Source: Alphaproteobacteria bacterium (GTDB lineage Bacteria > Pseudomonadota > Alphaproteobacteria > TMED109). From it: a DNA stretch of 64,000 bases. The translations under genes were made by a program, and so were the position numbers. The stretch is from contig JAGWAT010000002.1 of NCBI GenBank assembly GCA_021296265.1, forward strand, positions 72,796-136,795, in the 5' to 3' direction. Positions 39,007-48,486 of the stretch are shown here, one piece after another; position 1 is the first letter of the stretch, and each line of letters opens with the position of its first letter. The notes beneath the pieces were generated by a model. That model was not told the DNA's origin, made no database searches, and saw nothing but the letters and a program-made list of their open reading frames with translations.

Positions 39007-39471
39007 ATGGTTGCGTTGACCATCAACGGATACAGCTACCTCGTGGACGCCCCTCCGGATACGCCGCTCCTGTGGATTATTCGGGAGGAACTGCGTCTAG
39101 CTGGAACGAAATACGGATGCGGAATTGGGCTGTGCGGCTCCTGCACTGTCCACGTCAATGGCGAGGCAGTGCGATCGTGCATGGTCCAAGCTGGTGATGT
39201 CGAAGGGACATCGATCACCACCATCGAGGGCCTGCATTACGCCGACAGCCACCCGGTCCAGCAGGCGTGGGTCGAAATGCAGGTACCGCAGTGCGGCTAC
39301 TGCCAGTCCGGGCAGATCATGCAGGCGGCGGCCCTGATCGCTGCCAATCCTGCGCCCAGCCGGGACGAGATCGTCGAGGCCATGGACGGGAACCTGTGCC
39401 GTTGCGCAACCTATTCAAGCATCGTCGGCGCCGTCGAACGCGCCGCCGCGATCGCTGGAAGCGAGGCCTGA
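39007..39471 (+). CDS. (2Fe-2S)-binding subunit of a molybdenum hydroxylase (IorA-like)
   Basis: A 154-residue small subunit. A plant-type [2Fe-2S] site (CGIGLCGSC with a fourth Cys in VRSCMV) precedes a helical domain holding the second cluster (CGYCQSGQ and CRC). It accepts electrons from the molybdopterin subunit. The ATG is eight bases after a strong AGGAGGAG; a TTG two codons earlier is too close to it. It lies one base before the large-subunit gene. No FAD subunit is present, as in isoquinoline 1-oxidoreductase. Confidence 0.93.
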   Translation: MVALTINGYSYLVDAPPDTPLLWIIREELRLAGTKYGCGIGLCGSCTVHVNGEAVRSCMVQAGDVEGTSITTIEGLHYADSHPVQQAWVEMQVPQCGYCQSGQIMQAAALIAANPAPSRDEIVEAMDGNLCRCATYSSIVGAVERAAAIAGSEA

Positions 39472-39472
39472 C

Positions 39473-41911
39473 ATGAGTACCACAGACACGCAACTGTCAC
39501 GACGGGACTTCATGGTTCGGTCGATGGCGACCGGATCGGGTCTCGCGCTCGGCATCGGCTTCACGACCGGTGCGATCCCGGGAGCCCGTGCCGCCACGGA
39601 AGCGGCGGAGGCCTTCACGCCTTCCATCTGGTTCACGATGATGCCGAATGGCCATACCACCGTTCATATCGTGAAATCCGAGATGGGCCAGCACATCGGC
39701 ACCGCGCTCGCCCAGATCGTGGCGGACGAGCTCGAGGTGGACTGGCAGCACGTGACGCTCGACTACCCGGAGGGAAGTGCCGAGAACTTCGCCGTGTACG
39801 GCCTCGCCTACACCGTGAACAGCGGCAGCGTCACCACCGAGTTTGACCGTCTGTTGCGCTCCGGTGCCGCGGGCCGCATCGCGCTTATCGAGGCGGGAGC
39901 TGCGCTCCTCGGGACGAACGTCGAGGACGCCGTCGCGGCCAACAGCCGGGTCACCGACAGCGTTTCCGGGCGGTCAATCGCCTACAGCGAAATCCTCTCG
40001 CAGACGACCATCGAGCGACGGTTCGCATACCCCGATGACTTCCGCGACATCCCGCGCAAGGACCCGGCGGACTACAAGATCATCGGGAAGTCGATGCCCG
40101 CGCACGACATTCCCTCGAAGACCAACGGCAGCGCGCGCTACGGCATCGACGTGTTCATCCCGAACATGGCCTACGGTGCCCTGGTGTTGCCGCGGTCACG
40201 TTATGGGGCGAAGGCGCTGTCGGTTGACGACACCAAGGCGCAATCCATTCCCGGCTACATCCAGGCCGTCACCGTGGACGACAGCTTCGGCAAATGCACC
40301 GGCTGGGTCGTCGCGATCGCGGAGACGTTCCCGGCCGCGATGAACGCGGCCAAGGCGCTGGAGGTCGAATGGGATGCCGGCCCCCACGGCGACGTTTCGC
40401 TGGAGGGGCTGCTCACAGAGTACCGGGCCCTCCAGGCGGATCCCGAAATGGGAGCCCCGTGGGTGGACCAGGGTGATGTGGACGGCAGTCTGGCCAACGC
40501 CGACGAGGTGCTGGAGGCCGAGTACACCACCGACATGGTGGTGCACGCGACCATGGAGCCGCTCAACGCCACCGTGCATCAGGTCGGGGACACCTGGCAC
40601 GTGCATACCGGTACGCAGAGTACGTCGTTCGCCCGTATGACCCTCACGGCCTACCTGGCCCATTTCCTTGGCCAGCCGGCCGAGGAGATCAAGGTGGTCG
40701 TGCACCAGCGCGTACTGGGCGGCGGCTTCGGCGGGAAACAGGACTACGACGAGATTCTCGCCGCAGCCTACTGCTCGCATCAGGTCGCCCGGCCGATCAA
40801 GCTGATCCAGACCCGCGAGACCACCTTCGCCACCAGCTTCCCGCGGACGCCGACGCTCCACAAGCTGCGCGGCTCCATCCAGGGCGGTGCCTTCACCGCC
40901 ATGGAGCACGACATCGTGTGCGGTTACATGGGCCCGCGGTTCTCCGTCGGGAAGGCGTACGGCACCGACTGGCTCCAGCTCGATGCGGACGACGGATCGG
41001 GCCGTGACATCGACCAATGGTCGATCGGCGGCAGCGACCACTGGTACACACTGGACAACCACCGGGTGCGCGCCATCAACCACGACCAGACGACCTGGGC
41101 CGTGCAGGCGTCAGCACTCCGGACGGTTTCCAATTCGTACAACTACTTCGTGGTGGAATCCTTCCTCGACGAAGTGGCCCACCGCCTGGGCAAGGACCCG
41201 CTGGATCTCCGCCTCTCGATGCTGACGGGCGAAGGCAGCAGCCGTGGCATTCCCAACACCGGCCACGAACCCGGCACCGGCTCCGACTACTACATGGACC
41301 GGCTGTGGATTTCGCTGCCCTGGCCCGCCGAGAACAGCTGGATCCCCTACGAGTCGGCGACGGTCGGCGGCGCCAAGCGACTGGCCAATGTCCTTCGGGT
41401 CGCAGCCGGCAAGGCGGGATACGGCAAGCGCATGCCGAAAAACCACGGCATGGGCCTCGCCGTCTCGGCCGCCGAGGAACGGCAGAGCCCGACCTGGGTG
41501 GCCGGGGTCGCCGAGGTCGCGGTTGATCCGGAAAGTGGCGAGATCGACTTGCAGAAGCTCACGATTGCCATGGACATGGGAATCGCGATCAACCCCGGCA
41601 ACGCCGTCGCCCAGATCAAGGGCGCGGCGCTTTGGGGGGCAAGTCAAGTGCTGAGCGAGCGTCTTACCGTCAAGGACGGCGCCTTCGAACAACACAACTT
41701 CGACACCTACCTGCCGATCCGGTTGAGCCAGGTGCCCGAGATCGACGTCGAGATCGTCGAATCGGGGAACCACCCGAGCGGCGTGGGCGAACCCTCCTCG
41801 ACCGTGGTCGCACCGGCCGTGGCCAACGCGGTGTTCAATGCCGTGGGAGTGCGCATGCGGCACATGCCCATCACGGCGGACGCGGTGAAGGCTGCCATCC
41901 AGGCGACCTGA
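39473..41911 (+). CDS. Molybdopterin-binding subunit of a xanthine-dehydrogenase-family hydroxylase (IorB-like)
   Basis: An 812-residue protein with a twin-arginine signal (SRRDFMVRSMATGSG...), so the folded cofactor-loaded enzyme is probably exported. VLGGGFGGKQDYDE binds the molybdopterin. The C-terminal GVGEPSSTVVAPAVANA carries the catalytic Glu. The single-chain form with a Tat signal plus a two-cluster partner resembles isoquinoline 1-oxidoreductase and related aldehyde or N-heterocycle hydroxylases. Substrate unknown. The pair is followed by an amidase. Confidence 0.92.
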   Translation: MSTTDTQLSRRDFMVRSMATGSGLALGIGFTTGAIPGARAATEAAEAFTPSIWFTMMPNGHTTVHIVKSEMGQHIGTALAQIVADELEVDWQHVTLDYPEGSAENFAVYGLAYTVNSGSVTTEFDRLLRSGAAGRIALIEAGAALLGTNVEDAVAANSRVTDSVSGRSIAYSEILSQTTIERRFAYPDDFRDIPRKDPADYKIIGKSMPAHDIPSKTNGSARYGIDVFIPNMAYGALVLPRSRYGAKALSVDDTKAQSIPGYIQAVTVDDSFGKCTGWVVAIAETFPAAMNAAKALEVEWDAGPHGDVSLEGLLTEYRALQADPEMGAPWVDQGDVDGSLANADEVLEAEYTTDMVVHATMEPLNATVHQVGDTWHVHTGTQSTSFARMTLTAYLAHFLGQPAEEIKVVVHQRVLGGGFGGKQDYDEILAAAYCSHQVARPIKLIQTRETTFATSFPRTPTLHKLRGSIQGGAFTAMEHDIVCGYMGPRFSVGKAYGTDWLQLDADDGSGRDIDQWSIGGSDHWYTLDNHRVRAINHDQTTWAVQASALRTVSNSYNYFVVESFLDEVAHRLGKDPLDLRLSMLTGEGSSRGIPNTGHEPGTGSDYYMDRLWISLPWPAENSWIPYESATVGGAKRLANVLRVAAGKAGYGKRMPKNHGMGLAVSAAEERQSPTWVAGVAEVAVDPESGEIDLQKLTIAMDMGIAINPGNAVAQIKGAALWGASQVLSERLTVKDGAFEQHNFDTYLPIRLSQVPEIDVEIVESGNHPSGVGEPSSTVVAPAVANAVFNAVGVRMRHMPITADAVKAAIQAT

Positions 41912-42002
41912 TCCCTTCGCTGCAGCCGGAGCCGCGCGGCCCTAGCCGTGTGGCTCCGGTACTGCATGATCGCAGCGAACGTCCTCCCTGGTGTAGCGCC
42001 CG

Positions 42003-43451
42003 ATGTCGAATGCCCTCCACATGATGTCCGCCCGGGACCTCACCCGCGGATTTCGTACGGGCCACTTCTCTCCCGTTGAAGTGACGCAGGCGGTTCTCGA
42101 CCGGATCCAGTCCCTCGACGAGACCTACAACGCATTTTGCGTGGTCGATGCAGACAGTGCGCTGGCAGCCGCCCGGGAGTCCGAGCGGCGATGGCGCGAA
42201 GACCGGCCGCTCAGTCCGGTCGACGGCGTGCCGACCACCGTCAAGGACCTGATCCTCGTCAAGGGGTGGCCAACCCGCCGCGGGTCACGGACCATCGAAG
42301 CCGACCAGCCCTGGGACGTCGACGCCCCGCCCGTCGCACGCCTCCGCGAAGCCGGAGCCGTGCTCATCGGGAAGACCACGACCCCCGAGTTCGGCTGGAA
42401 GGGCGTGACCGACAGCCCCCTCACCGGTACCACCGCAAACCCTTGGGATCCCGCCCGCACCCCGGGCGGCTCCAGCGGCGGCGCAGCGGCGGCGGCGGCG
42501 CTGGGCATGGGCACGCTGCATCTCGCCACCGACGGTGGCGGCTCGATCCGCATGCCGGCGGGATTCTGCGGACTGTTTGGTCACAAGCCCACGTTTGGCG
42601 CCGTACCGGTCCACCCGCATTCACCGGCGGGCACGCTGTGGCACCAGGGCCCGATCGCACGAACGGTGAACGACGCCTGCCTGATGCTGGAGATCATCTC
42701 CCAGCCGGACCCGCGCGACTGGCAGGCGGTCCCGCTTGCGCACCCGGTCGCTCCCGGGACCGCGGACGATGCCGGTGTAGCCGGGCTCCGGATCGCCTAC
42801 AGCCGGTCCCTGGGCTACGCCAAGGTCGATCCGCAGGTCACCGCTCAGGTCGATGCAGCAGTGCAGTGGTTCGCCGAGCGAGGCGCCATCGTCGTGGAGG
42901 AGGATCCGGGCTTCGACGATCCCATCGGCGTGATGGTGACCCTGTGGACGGTTGCGCTCGCATTGGCCACGGACGGGCTCTCAGCGGCCCAGCGGGACCT
43001 TGTCGATCCCCCGATCCTCGAGCTTGCGGAACGGGGCAAGTCCGTATCGGCGCTGGCCTATCGCCGGGCGGAACAGCACCGCGACGCGCTCGGTCGCCAG
43101 ATGCGCGCGTTCCATGAACGCTACGACCTCTTGATGACGCCCCAGTTGCCGCTGACGGCATTTGAAGTGGGCCACGAGGTCCCCAGCGGCAGCGGCATGA
43201 CACGCTGGTGGGAGTGGTCGCCCTTTACCTATCCGTTCAATCTCACGCAACAGCCGGCGGCGGCGCTTCCCTGCGGGTTCGCAGCCGACGGCATGCCGGC
43301 CGCCGTGCAGGTCGTCGCACGAAAGTTCGACGATGAACGGATTCTCCGCGCCTGCCGGGCCTACGAGCGGGCGAACCCGTTTGCCATGCCCACCCATGTC
43401 AACGCGCACCCGCGAGATGTGGGGGCGGGCGTCGCGGCGCTCCGCGCGTAA
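42003..43451 (+). CDS. Amidase (amidase signature family)
   Basis: A 482-residue amidase-signature enzyme. The Ser-cisSer-Lys triad is visible: Lys in TTVKDLILVKG, cis-Ser in TPGGSSGGAAAAAA, and the nucleophile in DGGGSIRMPAGFCG. Family members hydrolyse carboxamides. It lies about 90 bases after the molybdenum hydroxylase genes on the same strand, so it may act on a lactam or amide formed by ring hydroxylation; that link is inference. Confidence 0.93.
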   Translation: MSNALHMMSARDLTRGFRTGHFSPVEVTQAVLDRIQSLDETYNAFCVVDADSALAAARESERRWREDRPLSPVDGVPTTVKDLILVKGWPTRRGSRTIEADQPWDVDAPPVARLREAGAVLIGKTTTPEFGWKGVTDSPLTGTTANPWDPARTPGGSSGGAAAAAALGMGTLHLATDGGGSIRMPAGFCGLFGHKPTFGAVPVHPHSPAGTLWHQGPIARTVNDACLMLEIISQPDPRDWQAVPLAHPVAPGTADDAGVAGLRIAYSRSLGYAKVDPQVTAQVDAAVQWFAERGAIVVEEDPGFDDPIGVMVTLWTVALALATDGLSAAQRDLVDPPILELAERGKSVSALAYRRAEQHRDALGRQMRAFHERYDLLMTPQLPLTAFEVGHEVPSGSGMTRWWEWSPFTYPFNLTQQPAAALPCGFAADGMPAAVQVVARKFDDERILRACRAYERANPFAMPTHVNAHPRDVGAGVAALRA

Positions 43452-43542
43452 AGATCAGTCGTCAGGGCCGGCGGACAGCATCGATGGGGAACGTCCCCGA
43501 TCCGGCGACTTGCCCGCGACGCCCCTAACGCGGCGCCGGGGC

Positions 43543-43827
43543 CTACGACCGGTTCGTCACCAGGATGGTGAGACCGATGATGCCGAGCACGATCGCGACC
43601 GGGTAGAAGACGCTGCCGGCCAGGACCGGCAGCACCTGGTCAAACCAGACTGTCGGATCCCCGGGGTCGGGGTCGAGCGTCCGGTCCACGAACCCCTGCA
43701 GGCCAACCAGGCTGTTGGCGTGCAACTGTGACCAGATCCGGGCGATCGAGGGTCCGACGCCAAACAGTGCCAAGCCCAAGGCCGCCGCTCCCAGGACAAG
43801 CGCGGCCCGACTGATCATGCGTGTCAT
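43543..43827 (-). CDS. Small membrane protein, hypothetical
   Basis: A 94-residue protein with two membrane helices (ISRAALVLGAAALGLALFGVG and VLAGSVFYPVAIVLGIIGLTILV) flanking a loop HANSLVGLQGFVDRTLDPDPGDPTVWFD. A good GGGAGG lies eight bases before the ATG. I recognise no named family. It is divergent from the Nudix gene and convergent with the amidase gene. Confidence 0.7.
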   Translation of the reverse strand: MTRMISRAALVLGAAALGLALFGVGPSIARIWSQLHANSLVGLQGFVDRTLDPDPGDPTVWFDQVLPVLAGSVFYPVAIVLGIIGLTILVTNRS

Positions 43828-43952
43828 GAGCACGGCCTCCCGTCGACACGGATTCGCCCGATCGACTGCCTCGCCTGCCAATCTACCGGACTCGGTCGAG
43901 CCACGCGACGCCGGCCGGCGCACGTGTGGCCGGATGGGGCCCCGATCCCACT

Positions 43953-44636
43953 ATGATCACCTGCCAAGCGCACCTGCCCAATCGTCATCCTTACCCGTCT
44001 GTTGCCGTGCGAGCGAACACCGCCATTCCCCACACCCTGGCCATCGACGAGATCCAGACGCGCCTCCAGCGCGCGCTGCCCGCACGCGTCATTCCGGCGG
44101 TCGTCGGTGACGTGAAGCTGCCCGATTCCCTGCTGGAAGACCTGGTCCCGGCCGCTGTCCTGGTGGGCCTGGTGGACCGTCCGGAGGGCCCGACCATTCT
44201 GCTGACCAGGCGAGCCGACGACCTTCCGAGACACCCCTCGCAGGTCAGTTTCTCGGGCGGCGTCGTCGAACCCCAAGACGCCGACGCGGTCGCCTGCGCA
44301 CTCCGGGAAACAGAGGAGGAGATCGGACTCGCCCGCCGCCACGTGGAAGTGATCGGCCGCCTCGACACGTGCATTACCGGCACCGGCTACTCGGTGATGC
44401 CGGTGGTCGGCCGCATCACCCCGGGCTTCACCCTGCGCCTCGCAAAGCGGGAGGTGGCGGATGCGTTCGAAGTGCCGCTCGCCTACCTGCTCGACCCGGA
44501 CAATCACACCGAAGGTACCCGCGCAACCACCTACGGGACGTTCCGGTTCTACGACATTCGCTGGCAGGAACACCGCATCTGGGGCGCGACGGCGCGGATG
44601 CTGGTGAACCTGTTCGAAAGGATCCGCCTGCCGTGA
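43953..44636 (+). CDS. Nudix hydrolase, CoA pyrophosphatase type
   Basis: A 227-residue protein. The Nudix box is GGVVEPQDADAVACALRETEEEIGL, preceded by the CoA-specific LLTRRADDLPRHPSQVSFSGG stretch (NuCoA motif). It should hydrolyse CoA and its derivatives to 3',5'-ADP and phosphopantetheine. The exact start is unclear; the ATG at 43953 is used, and the conserved region begins about residue 27. Its stop overlaps the GTG of the next gene. Confidence 0.88.
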   Translation: MITCQAHLPNRHPYPSVAVRANTAIPHTLAIDEIQTRLQRALPARVIPAVVGDVKLPDSLLEDLVPAAVLVGLVDRPEGPTILLTRRADDLPRHPSQVSFSGGVVEPQDADAVACALRETEEEIGLARRHVEVIGRLDTCITGTGYSVMPVVGRITPGFTLRLAKREVADAFEVPLAYLLDPDNHTEGTRATTYGTFRFYDIRWQEHRIWGATARMLVNLFERIRLP

Positions 44637-44911
44637 TCCGCACTCTTCTGGTCCGCATTCTTCCGTTCCTGGTTCCCGTCATCTTGTTTGCGCTCTGGTA
44701 CTACCTCGCCCGTCGTCGGGCCGGGAAAGCAGGGGTGGCAGCGCCGAGCTGGCGCGAGGCGCCGTGGGGCTGGATTGCACTTTCCGGCCTGCTGGTCCTG
44801 GCCCTCGGCCTCGCCTTCTTCCGGCTCTCCACCGGTGCTTCGCCCGAGGGGACCTACGTGCCGCCGAAATACGAGGACGGACGCATCATCCCCGGCCACG
44901 TCGAACCGTGA
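44633..44911 (+). CDS. DUF6111-like small membrane protein
   Basis: A 92-residue protein with two membrane helices (LLVRILPFLVPVILFALWYYLA and WGWIALSGLLVLALGLAFF) and a conserved-looking tail GTYVPPKYEDGRIIPGHVEP. It starts with GTG inside the stop of the Nudix gene (GTGA) and its own TGA overlaps the GTG of the CCA transferase. Proteins of this shape between a Nudix hydrolase and the tRNA nucleotidyltransferase recur in alphaproteobacteria. Role unknown. Confidence 0.8.
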   Translation: MIRTLLVRILPFLVPVILFALWYYLARRRAGKAGVAAPSWREAPWGWIALSGLLVLALGLAFFRLSTGASPEGTYVPPKYEDGRIIPGHVEP

Positions 44912-46197
44912 CGGCCCGTACGCTCCAGGCGATTGGCCGAATCCCGAACCCGCCCGCCTGGCTGGACCGCCCGCTGGTCACGCAGGTAATGGCCGCCCTC
45001 GACATGCGCGCCACCCGGCCGGGCGCGCTGTTCGTCGGCGGATGCGTCCGCGATTCCTTGCTGACGCGACCTCGCGACACCCTCGATATCGACGTGGCCA
45101 CGGTGCACCCGCCGCCCGAAGTGCAGAAACGCCTTCGCCGGGCGGGGGTGCGAACGGTCGCGACGGGCATTGCACACGGAACGATCACGGCGCTGCCGTC
45201 CCGCGGCGAGCCCGGCTCGGTGGAGGTCACGACCCTGCGCCGCGACGTCCGGACATTCGGACGGAGCGCTGACGTCGCATTCTCGGAGGATTGGATCGCC
45301 GATGCTGAGCGCCGCGACTTCACGATCAACGCACTGTACGCCGGCCCCGATCTCCGGGTATTCGGCGCGAACGACCTCGGACTCCGGGATCTGGCGCGCG
45401 GGCACGTGCGCTTCATTGGCATGGCCGCCCACCGCATTCACGAGGACTACCTCAGAATCCTCCGGTACTTCCGCATGTTCGCGTGGTTCGGAGGACCGAC
45501 GCACGATCGTGTGAATCTGAATGCGATCGCCAAGTCGCTTCCGGGCCTGCGGCACGTGTCCGGCGAGCGGCTGCGGGCGGAACTGCTGCGGCTGCTGGCC
45601 GCCGAGCAGCCGGTACCGGCGGTGGAGGCGATGGCCGCGACCGGCACGCTCCAGCGCGTGGTGGGCGACTGGAGCAATCCGGCATCCCCGACGGCAAGGC
45701 GACGGCTTCGGACGCTCGGCCGGCTGGCGCATCTCGAACGCCTGCTCGGCCTCGAGGATTCCGGACGGCGGCTCTGCGCCCTGGTCGATACCGTTCCTGG
45801 CGCCGCCGGCGCCAGTGCTCGCCTGCGGCTGACCCGGGCCGAATCCCGCCGCCTCCGCAAGGCTGCGGCGGGTGGCGCACCGGCGACGACCTGCCCCCAG
45901 GCCCGGCGGCACGTCTGGGAAGCGGGCGGCCGCAGCCAAGCCCTTGATGGCCTGCTCCTGGGCGCGGCGCGGACCGGTGCCCCCGCCCCGGCCATCGTCC
46001 GCCGGCTCGCGCGGCACATGCAGACGTGGGATCCGCCGGCCTTCCCGCTCGGCGGCGACGATGTGGTCGGGCTCGGGGTGCCGCCGGGCCCAAGGCGCCG
46101 GGCCCTTCTCCGCGCGGTCGAGGCATGGTGGGCGGACGGCGACTTTGCATCCGGACGGGACCGCTGTCTCGAGGAACTCCGGCACCGGGCCCGCTGA
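44908..46197 (+). CDS. CCA tRNA nucleotidyltransferase / poly(A) polymerase family
   Basis: A 429-residue class II nucleotidyltransferase. The catalytic GGCVRDSLLTRPRDTLDIDVAT carries the DxD metal aspartates. RRDFTINALYAG and RIHEDYLRILRYFRMFAWFG follow, then a long helical C-terminal domain. It adds or repairs the 3' CCA of tRNAs. The GTG start overlaps the DUF6111-like stop. The C-terminal half is highly basic and poorly conserved. Confidence 0.9.
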   Translation: MTARTLQAIGRIPNPPAWLDRPLVTQVMAALDMRATRPGALFVGGCVRDSLLTRPRDTLDIDVATVHPPPEVQKRLRRAGVRTVATGIAHGTITALPSRGEPGSVEVTTLRRDVRTFGRSADVAFSEDWIADAERRDFTINALYAGPDLRVFGANDLGLRDLARGHVRFIGMAAHRIHEDYLRILRYFRMFAWFGGPTHDRVNLNAIAKSLPGLRHVSGERLRAELLRLLAAEQPVPAVEAMAATGTLQRVVGDWSNPASPTARRRLRTLGRLAHLERLLGLEDSGRRLCALVDTVPGAAGASARLRLTRAESRRLRKAAAGGAPATTCPQARRHVWEAGGRSQALDGLLLGAARTGAPAPAIVRRLARHMQTWDPPAFPLGGDDVVGLGVPPGPRRRALLRAVEAWWADGDFASGRDRCLEELRHRAR

Positions 46198-46200
46198 CGG

Positions 46201-46233
46201 GTCCCCGACGGAGCCCCCCGGATCGGCGGGGAC
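46201..46233. terminator. Hairpin in the convergent CCA-transferase/scpB gap, terminator-like
   Basis: GTCCCCG (46201-46207) and CGGGGAC (46227-46233) form a 7-bp stem with a 19-base loop, immediately after the CCA-transferase stop. There is no U-run, so intrinsic termination is uncertain. Confidence 0.3.
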
Positions 46234-46272
46234 GTCGTCAGGCTACATCGCGCATCCCTGCCGTACCAGCCG

Positions 46273-47010
46273 CTATGCGGTGTTCTTCCATGCCTCCACG
46301 GCGGCCTCGTCCGGACCGCCGGGCAGGGCGACCGGGGAATCCGGGGCCGGAGACAGCAGGCCCGCCTTGCGGAGATCGCGGAGCCCCGGCAAGTCGTTTC
46401 GGGATTCGAGGCCGAAGTGGTCCAGAAACGCCGCCGTCGTCTGCCATGTCGTCGGCCGGCCAGGCACCTGCTTCCGGCCCCGCGGCTCGATCCAGCCTTC
46501 CTCGAACAGAATGTCCAAGGTACCGGGACTGACGGTCACGCCGCGGATTTCTTCGATCTCGGCCCGCGTGACGGGAGCGTGATAGGCGACGATCGCCAGC
46601 GTCTCCAGTCCGGCCCGGGACAGCTTCCGCCGCCGGACTTTTTCCACGGTCAGCCGGTCCGCAACATCGCTTGCAGTCCGGAATGCCCAGGCGTTCCCGA
46701 CCTTGGCAAGCTCCACGCCACGGCCCTGGTAGTGCTCGCGCAGGACCGTCAGCACCTCCGACACCGCGGTGTCTGCGGGCAGCACGCGGGCGATCTCGTT
46801 CGTTCGGACCGGAGACGCGCTGGCGAAGAGCAGCGCCTCCGTGACACGGCACGCCTCGAACAGCGCCGGATCGGTCTTTCGCTTATCCGTCGCCTCGGCG
46901 CCCGCAGTGGGAGCGGCGATGGCCGAAACGACCGACCCGGACACCTCGGCAACGGTATTCGACTCGGTCGTACCCCCCCGGGCCAAAATGTCCACGGATT
47001 CATGCGGCAT
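46273..47010 (-). CDS. scpB: Segregation and condensation protein B
   Basis: A 245-residue ScpB with two winged-helix domains: EACRVTEALLFASASPVRTNEIARVLP, then RRKLSRAGLETLAIVAYHAPVTRAEIEEIRGV and GRPTTWQTTAAFLDHFGLESRNDLPGL, all characteristic. With ScpA it forms the regulatory subcomplex of the SMC condensin. The ATG overlaps the scpA end by 11 bases; GGAG lies nine bases upstream. A low-complexity Thr/Ala/Glu N-terminal extension (about 45 residues) precedes the domain. Confidence 0.94.
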   Translation of the reverse strand: MPHESVDILARGGTTESNTVAEVSGSVVSAIAAPTAGAEATDKRKTDPALFEACRVTEALLFASASPVRTNEIARVLPADTAVSEVLTVLREHYQGRGVELAKVGNAWAFRTASDVADRLTVEKVRRRKLSRAGLETLAIVAYHAPVTRAEIEEIRGVTVSPGTLDILFEEGWIEPRGRKQVPGRPTTWQTTAAFLDHFGLESRNDLPGLRDLRKAGLLSPAPDSPVALPGGPDEAAVEAWKNTA

Positions 47011-47803
47011 GGGTTGAATCTCCGTTGGAGTTCGAACGCGAGCGCACCAGGACCGGGCCAAACGGCCGCGTCTGCCGCATGTCCAGTTCACCCCCCCGAA
47101 CCAGCTCAAGGCTTGCCACAAAGACGGATGCATAGGCTGACCGACGGAAAGCCGACGGGTCGTCTCGGGGCAGGAAGCCGGCAAGCGTTGCCCATTCCTG
47201 CAGGCCGGAGAGCCGGTTTCGAATCCAACCCGTCGCGATCTTGACCGAATAGAGGCGCTTCGGCCGGACCGCGAGCGCCGGCGGCTGACGGCGGCGGCAA
47301 ATTCCGGCATAGGCCAGGATCAGATCGTGGAAGGTCGCGTCGACCGTGGTCGATACCTGCTCGGCGGGCGGTTGCGTCTCGCCGCGGGCATGGCGGTCGC
47401 GCCCGAGCAGCGGCCGCCGAAACAGCAGTTCGCCGTGGCGGCGCATCGCATCCAGGCGAACCATGCGAAACCGTAGCGCCTCCGCCAGGGCCTCGCCGGT
47501 CAACTGCTCTTCATCGGTTTCGGGAAGCAACAAGCGCGACTTCATGTAGGCGAGCCACGCTGCCGTCACCAGGTGGGCGGCGGCGACTTCTAGATTGAGG
47601 CGGCGCGCGCCCTCGACGAACGCGAGGTACTGCTCCGCAAGCTCCAGCATCGAGATTTCGGCCAGGTCCACTTTCTGGCGGCGCGCCAGCGTGAGCAGCA
47701 GGTCGATCGGTCCCTCGTACGCGCCCAACGACAGGAAGAATGCGTCCGGAGCCGTCCGCCGCCGCGGCTGATCTTCTTCGAACTCGGGAACGGGAGCGAT
47801 CAC
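47000..47803 (-). CDS. scpA: Segregation and condensation protein A (kleisin)
   Basis: A 267-residue ScpA. The N-terminal kleisin motif LGAYEGPIDLLLTLARRQKVDLAEISMLELAEQYL and ATHLVTAAWLAYMKSRLLLP-type helix are present (here AAAHLVTAAWLAYMKSRLLLP), with a C-terminal winged helix. The start is GTG at 47803, overlapping the S2P stop as GTGA; no ATG gives the conserved N-terminus. It bridges SMC heads in chromosome segregation. Confidence 0.94.
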   Translation of the reverse strand: MIAPVPEFEEDQPRRRTAPDAFFLSLGAYEGPIDLLLTLARRQKVDLAEISMLELAEQYLAFVEGARRLNLEVAAAHLVTAAWLAYMKSRLLLPETDEEQLTGEALAEALRFRMVRLDAMRRHGELLFRRPLLGRDRHARGETQPPAEQVSTTVDATFHDLILAYAGICRRRQPPALAVRPKRLYSVKIATGWIRNRLSGLQEWATLAGFLPRDDPSAFRRSAYASVFVASLELVRGGELDMRQTRPFGPVLVRSRSNSNGDSTHAA

Positions 47804-48486
47804 GAAAGCCCCACCATGCGAACGATGATGGATACCACATATTGGGCCGGCTCGCCAAGAATCCACCGAAATATGGGGAGTTCCGCCCCCAATGCCGACG
47901 CTGCCAGCGGCACGGCCACGAGACCCGCCAGCAGTACCGGGAACCCGTAGCGTTCCGTGCTGGCCCAGCGACGCGCCCACCCGTGCGGCAGCGCGGCGTA
48001 GAGCACCCGCCCGCCGTCCAACGGCAACAGCGGGAGCAGATTGAGAAGGGCGAGCAGCACGTTGATCCACAGTGCGTTCACTAGGTTGTCGGCGACCCAC
48101 CGACCCCCGACGGGCACGCTCGGGACCAAGTGCAGGAGGAGCGCCGCCAGCAGCGCGAGCAAAAGATTCATGGCAGGCCCCGCCAGCGCCACCGCCGCGA
48201 TCCCGATCCGCCTCGGGTTCAGGCGGAAAAACCGCACGGGTACGGGTTTCGCGTAGCCGAACACCAGCGGTGAAACCAACAGAAGCACGATCGGCAGCAG
48301 GACCGTCCCGACCGGATCGACGTGGCGCAGGGGGTTGAGACTGACGCGCCCCGCCTGACGCGCCGTGTCGTCCCCGAATTGCTCCGCGACATAGCCGTGC
48401 GCCGCCTCGTGCAGCGTAATCGCCGTCAGGGCCGGCAGCGCCCACACCGAAATCGTGTAGGCAATGGCGCCGGCCTGATCAAGCAT
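47800..48486 (-). CDS. Site-2 protease family (M50) membrane metalloprotease
   Basis: A 228-residue protein with about five to six membrane helices. The zinc site is HEAAHGY (HExxH) in the first helices and NLLPLLPLDGGRVL (the NPxPPLDG-type motif with the Asp ligand). Soluble-domain-free S2P homologues of this size are common in bacteria, and their substrates are unknown. It lies between nagZ (8-base overlap) and scpA (4-base overlap). Confidence 0.93.
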   Translation of the reverse strand: MLDQAGAIAYTISVWALPALTAITLHEAAHGYVAEQFGDDTARQAGRVSLNPLRHVDPVGTVLLPIVLLLVSPLVFGYAKPVPVRFFRLNPRRIGIAAVALAGPAMNLLLALLAALLLHLVPSVPVGGRWVADNLVNALWINVLLALLNLLPLLPLDGGRVLYAALPHGWARRWASTERYGFPVLLAGLVAVPLAASALGAELPIFRWILGEPAQYVVSIIVRMVGLS

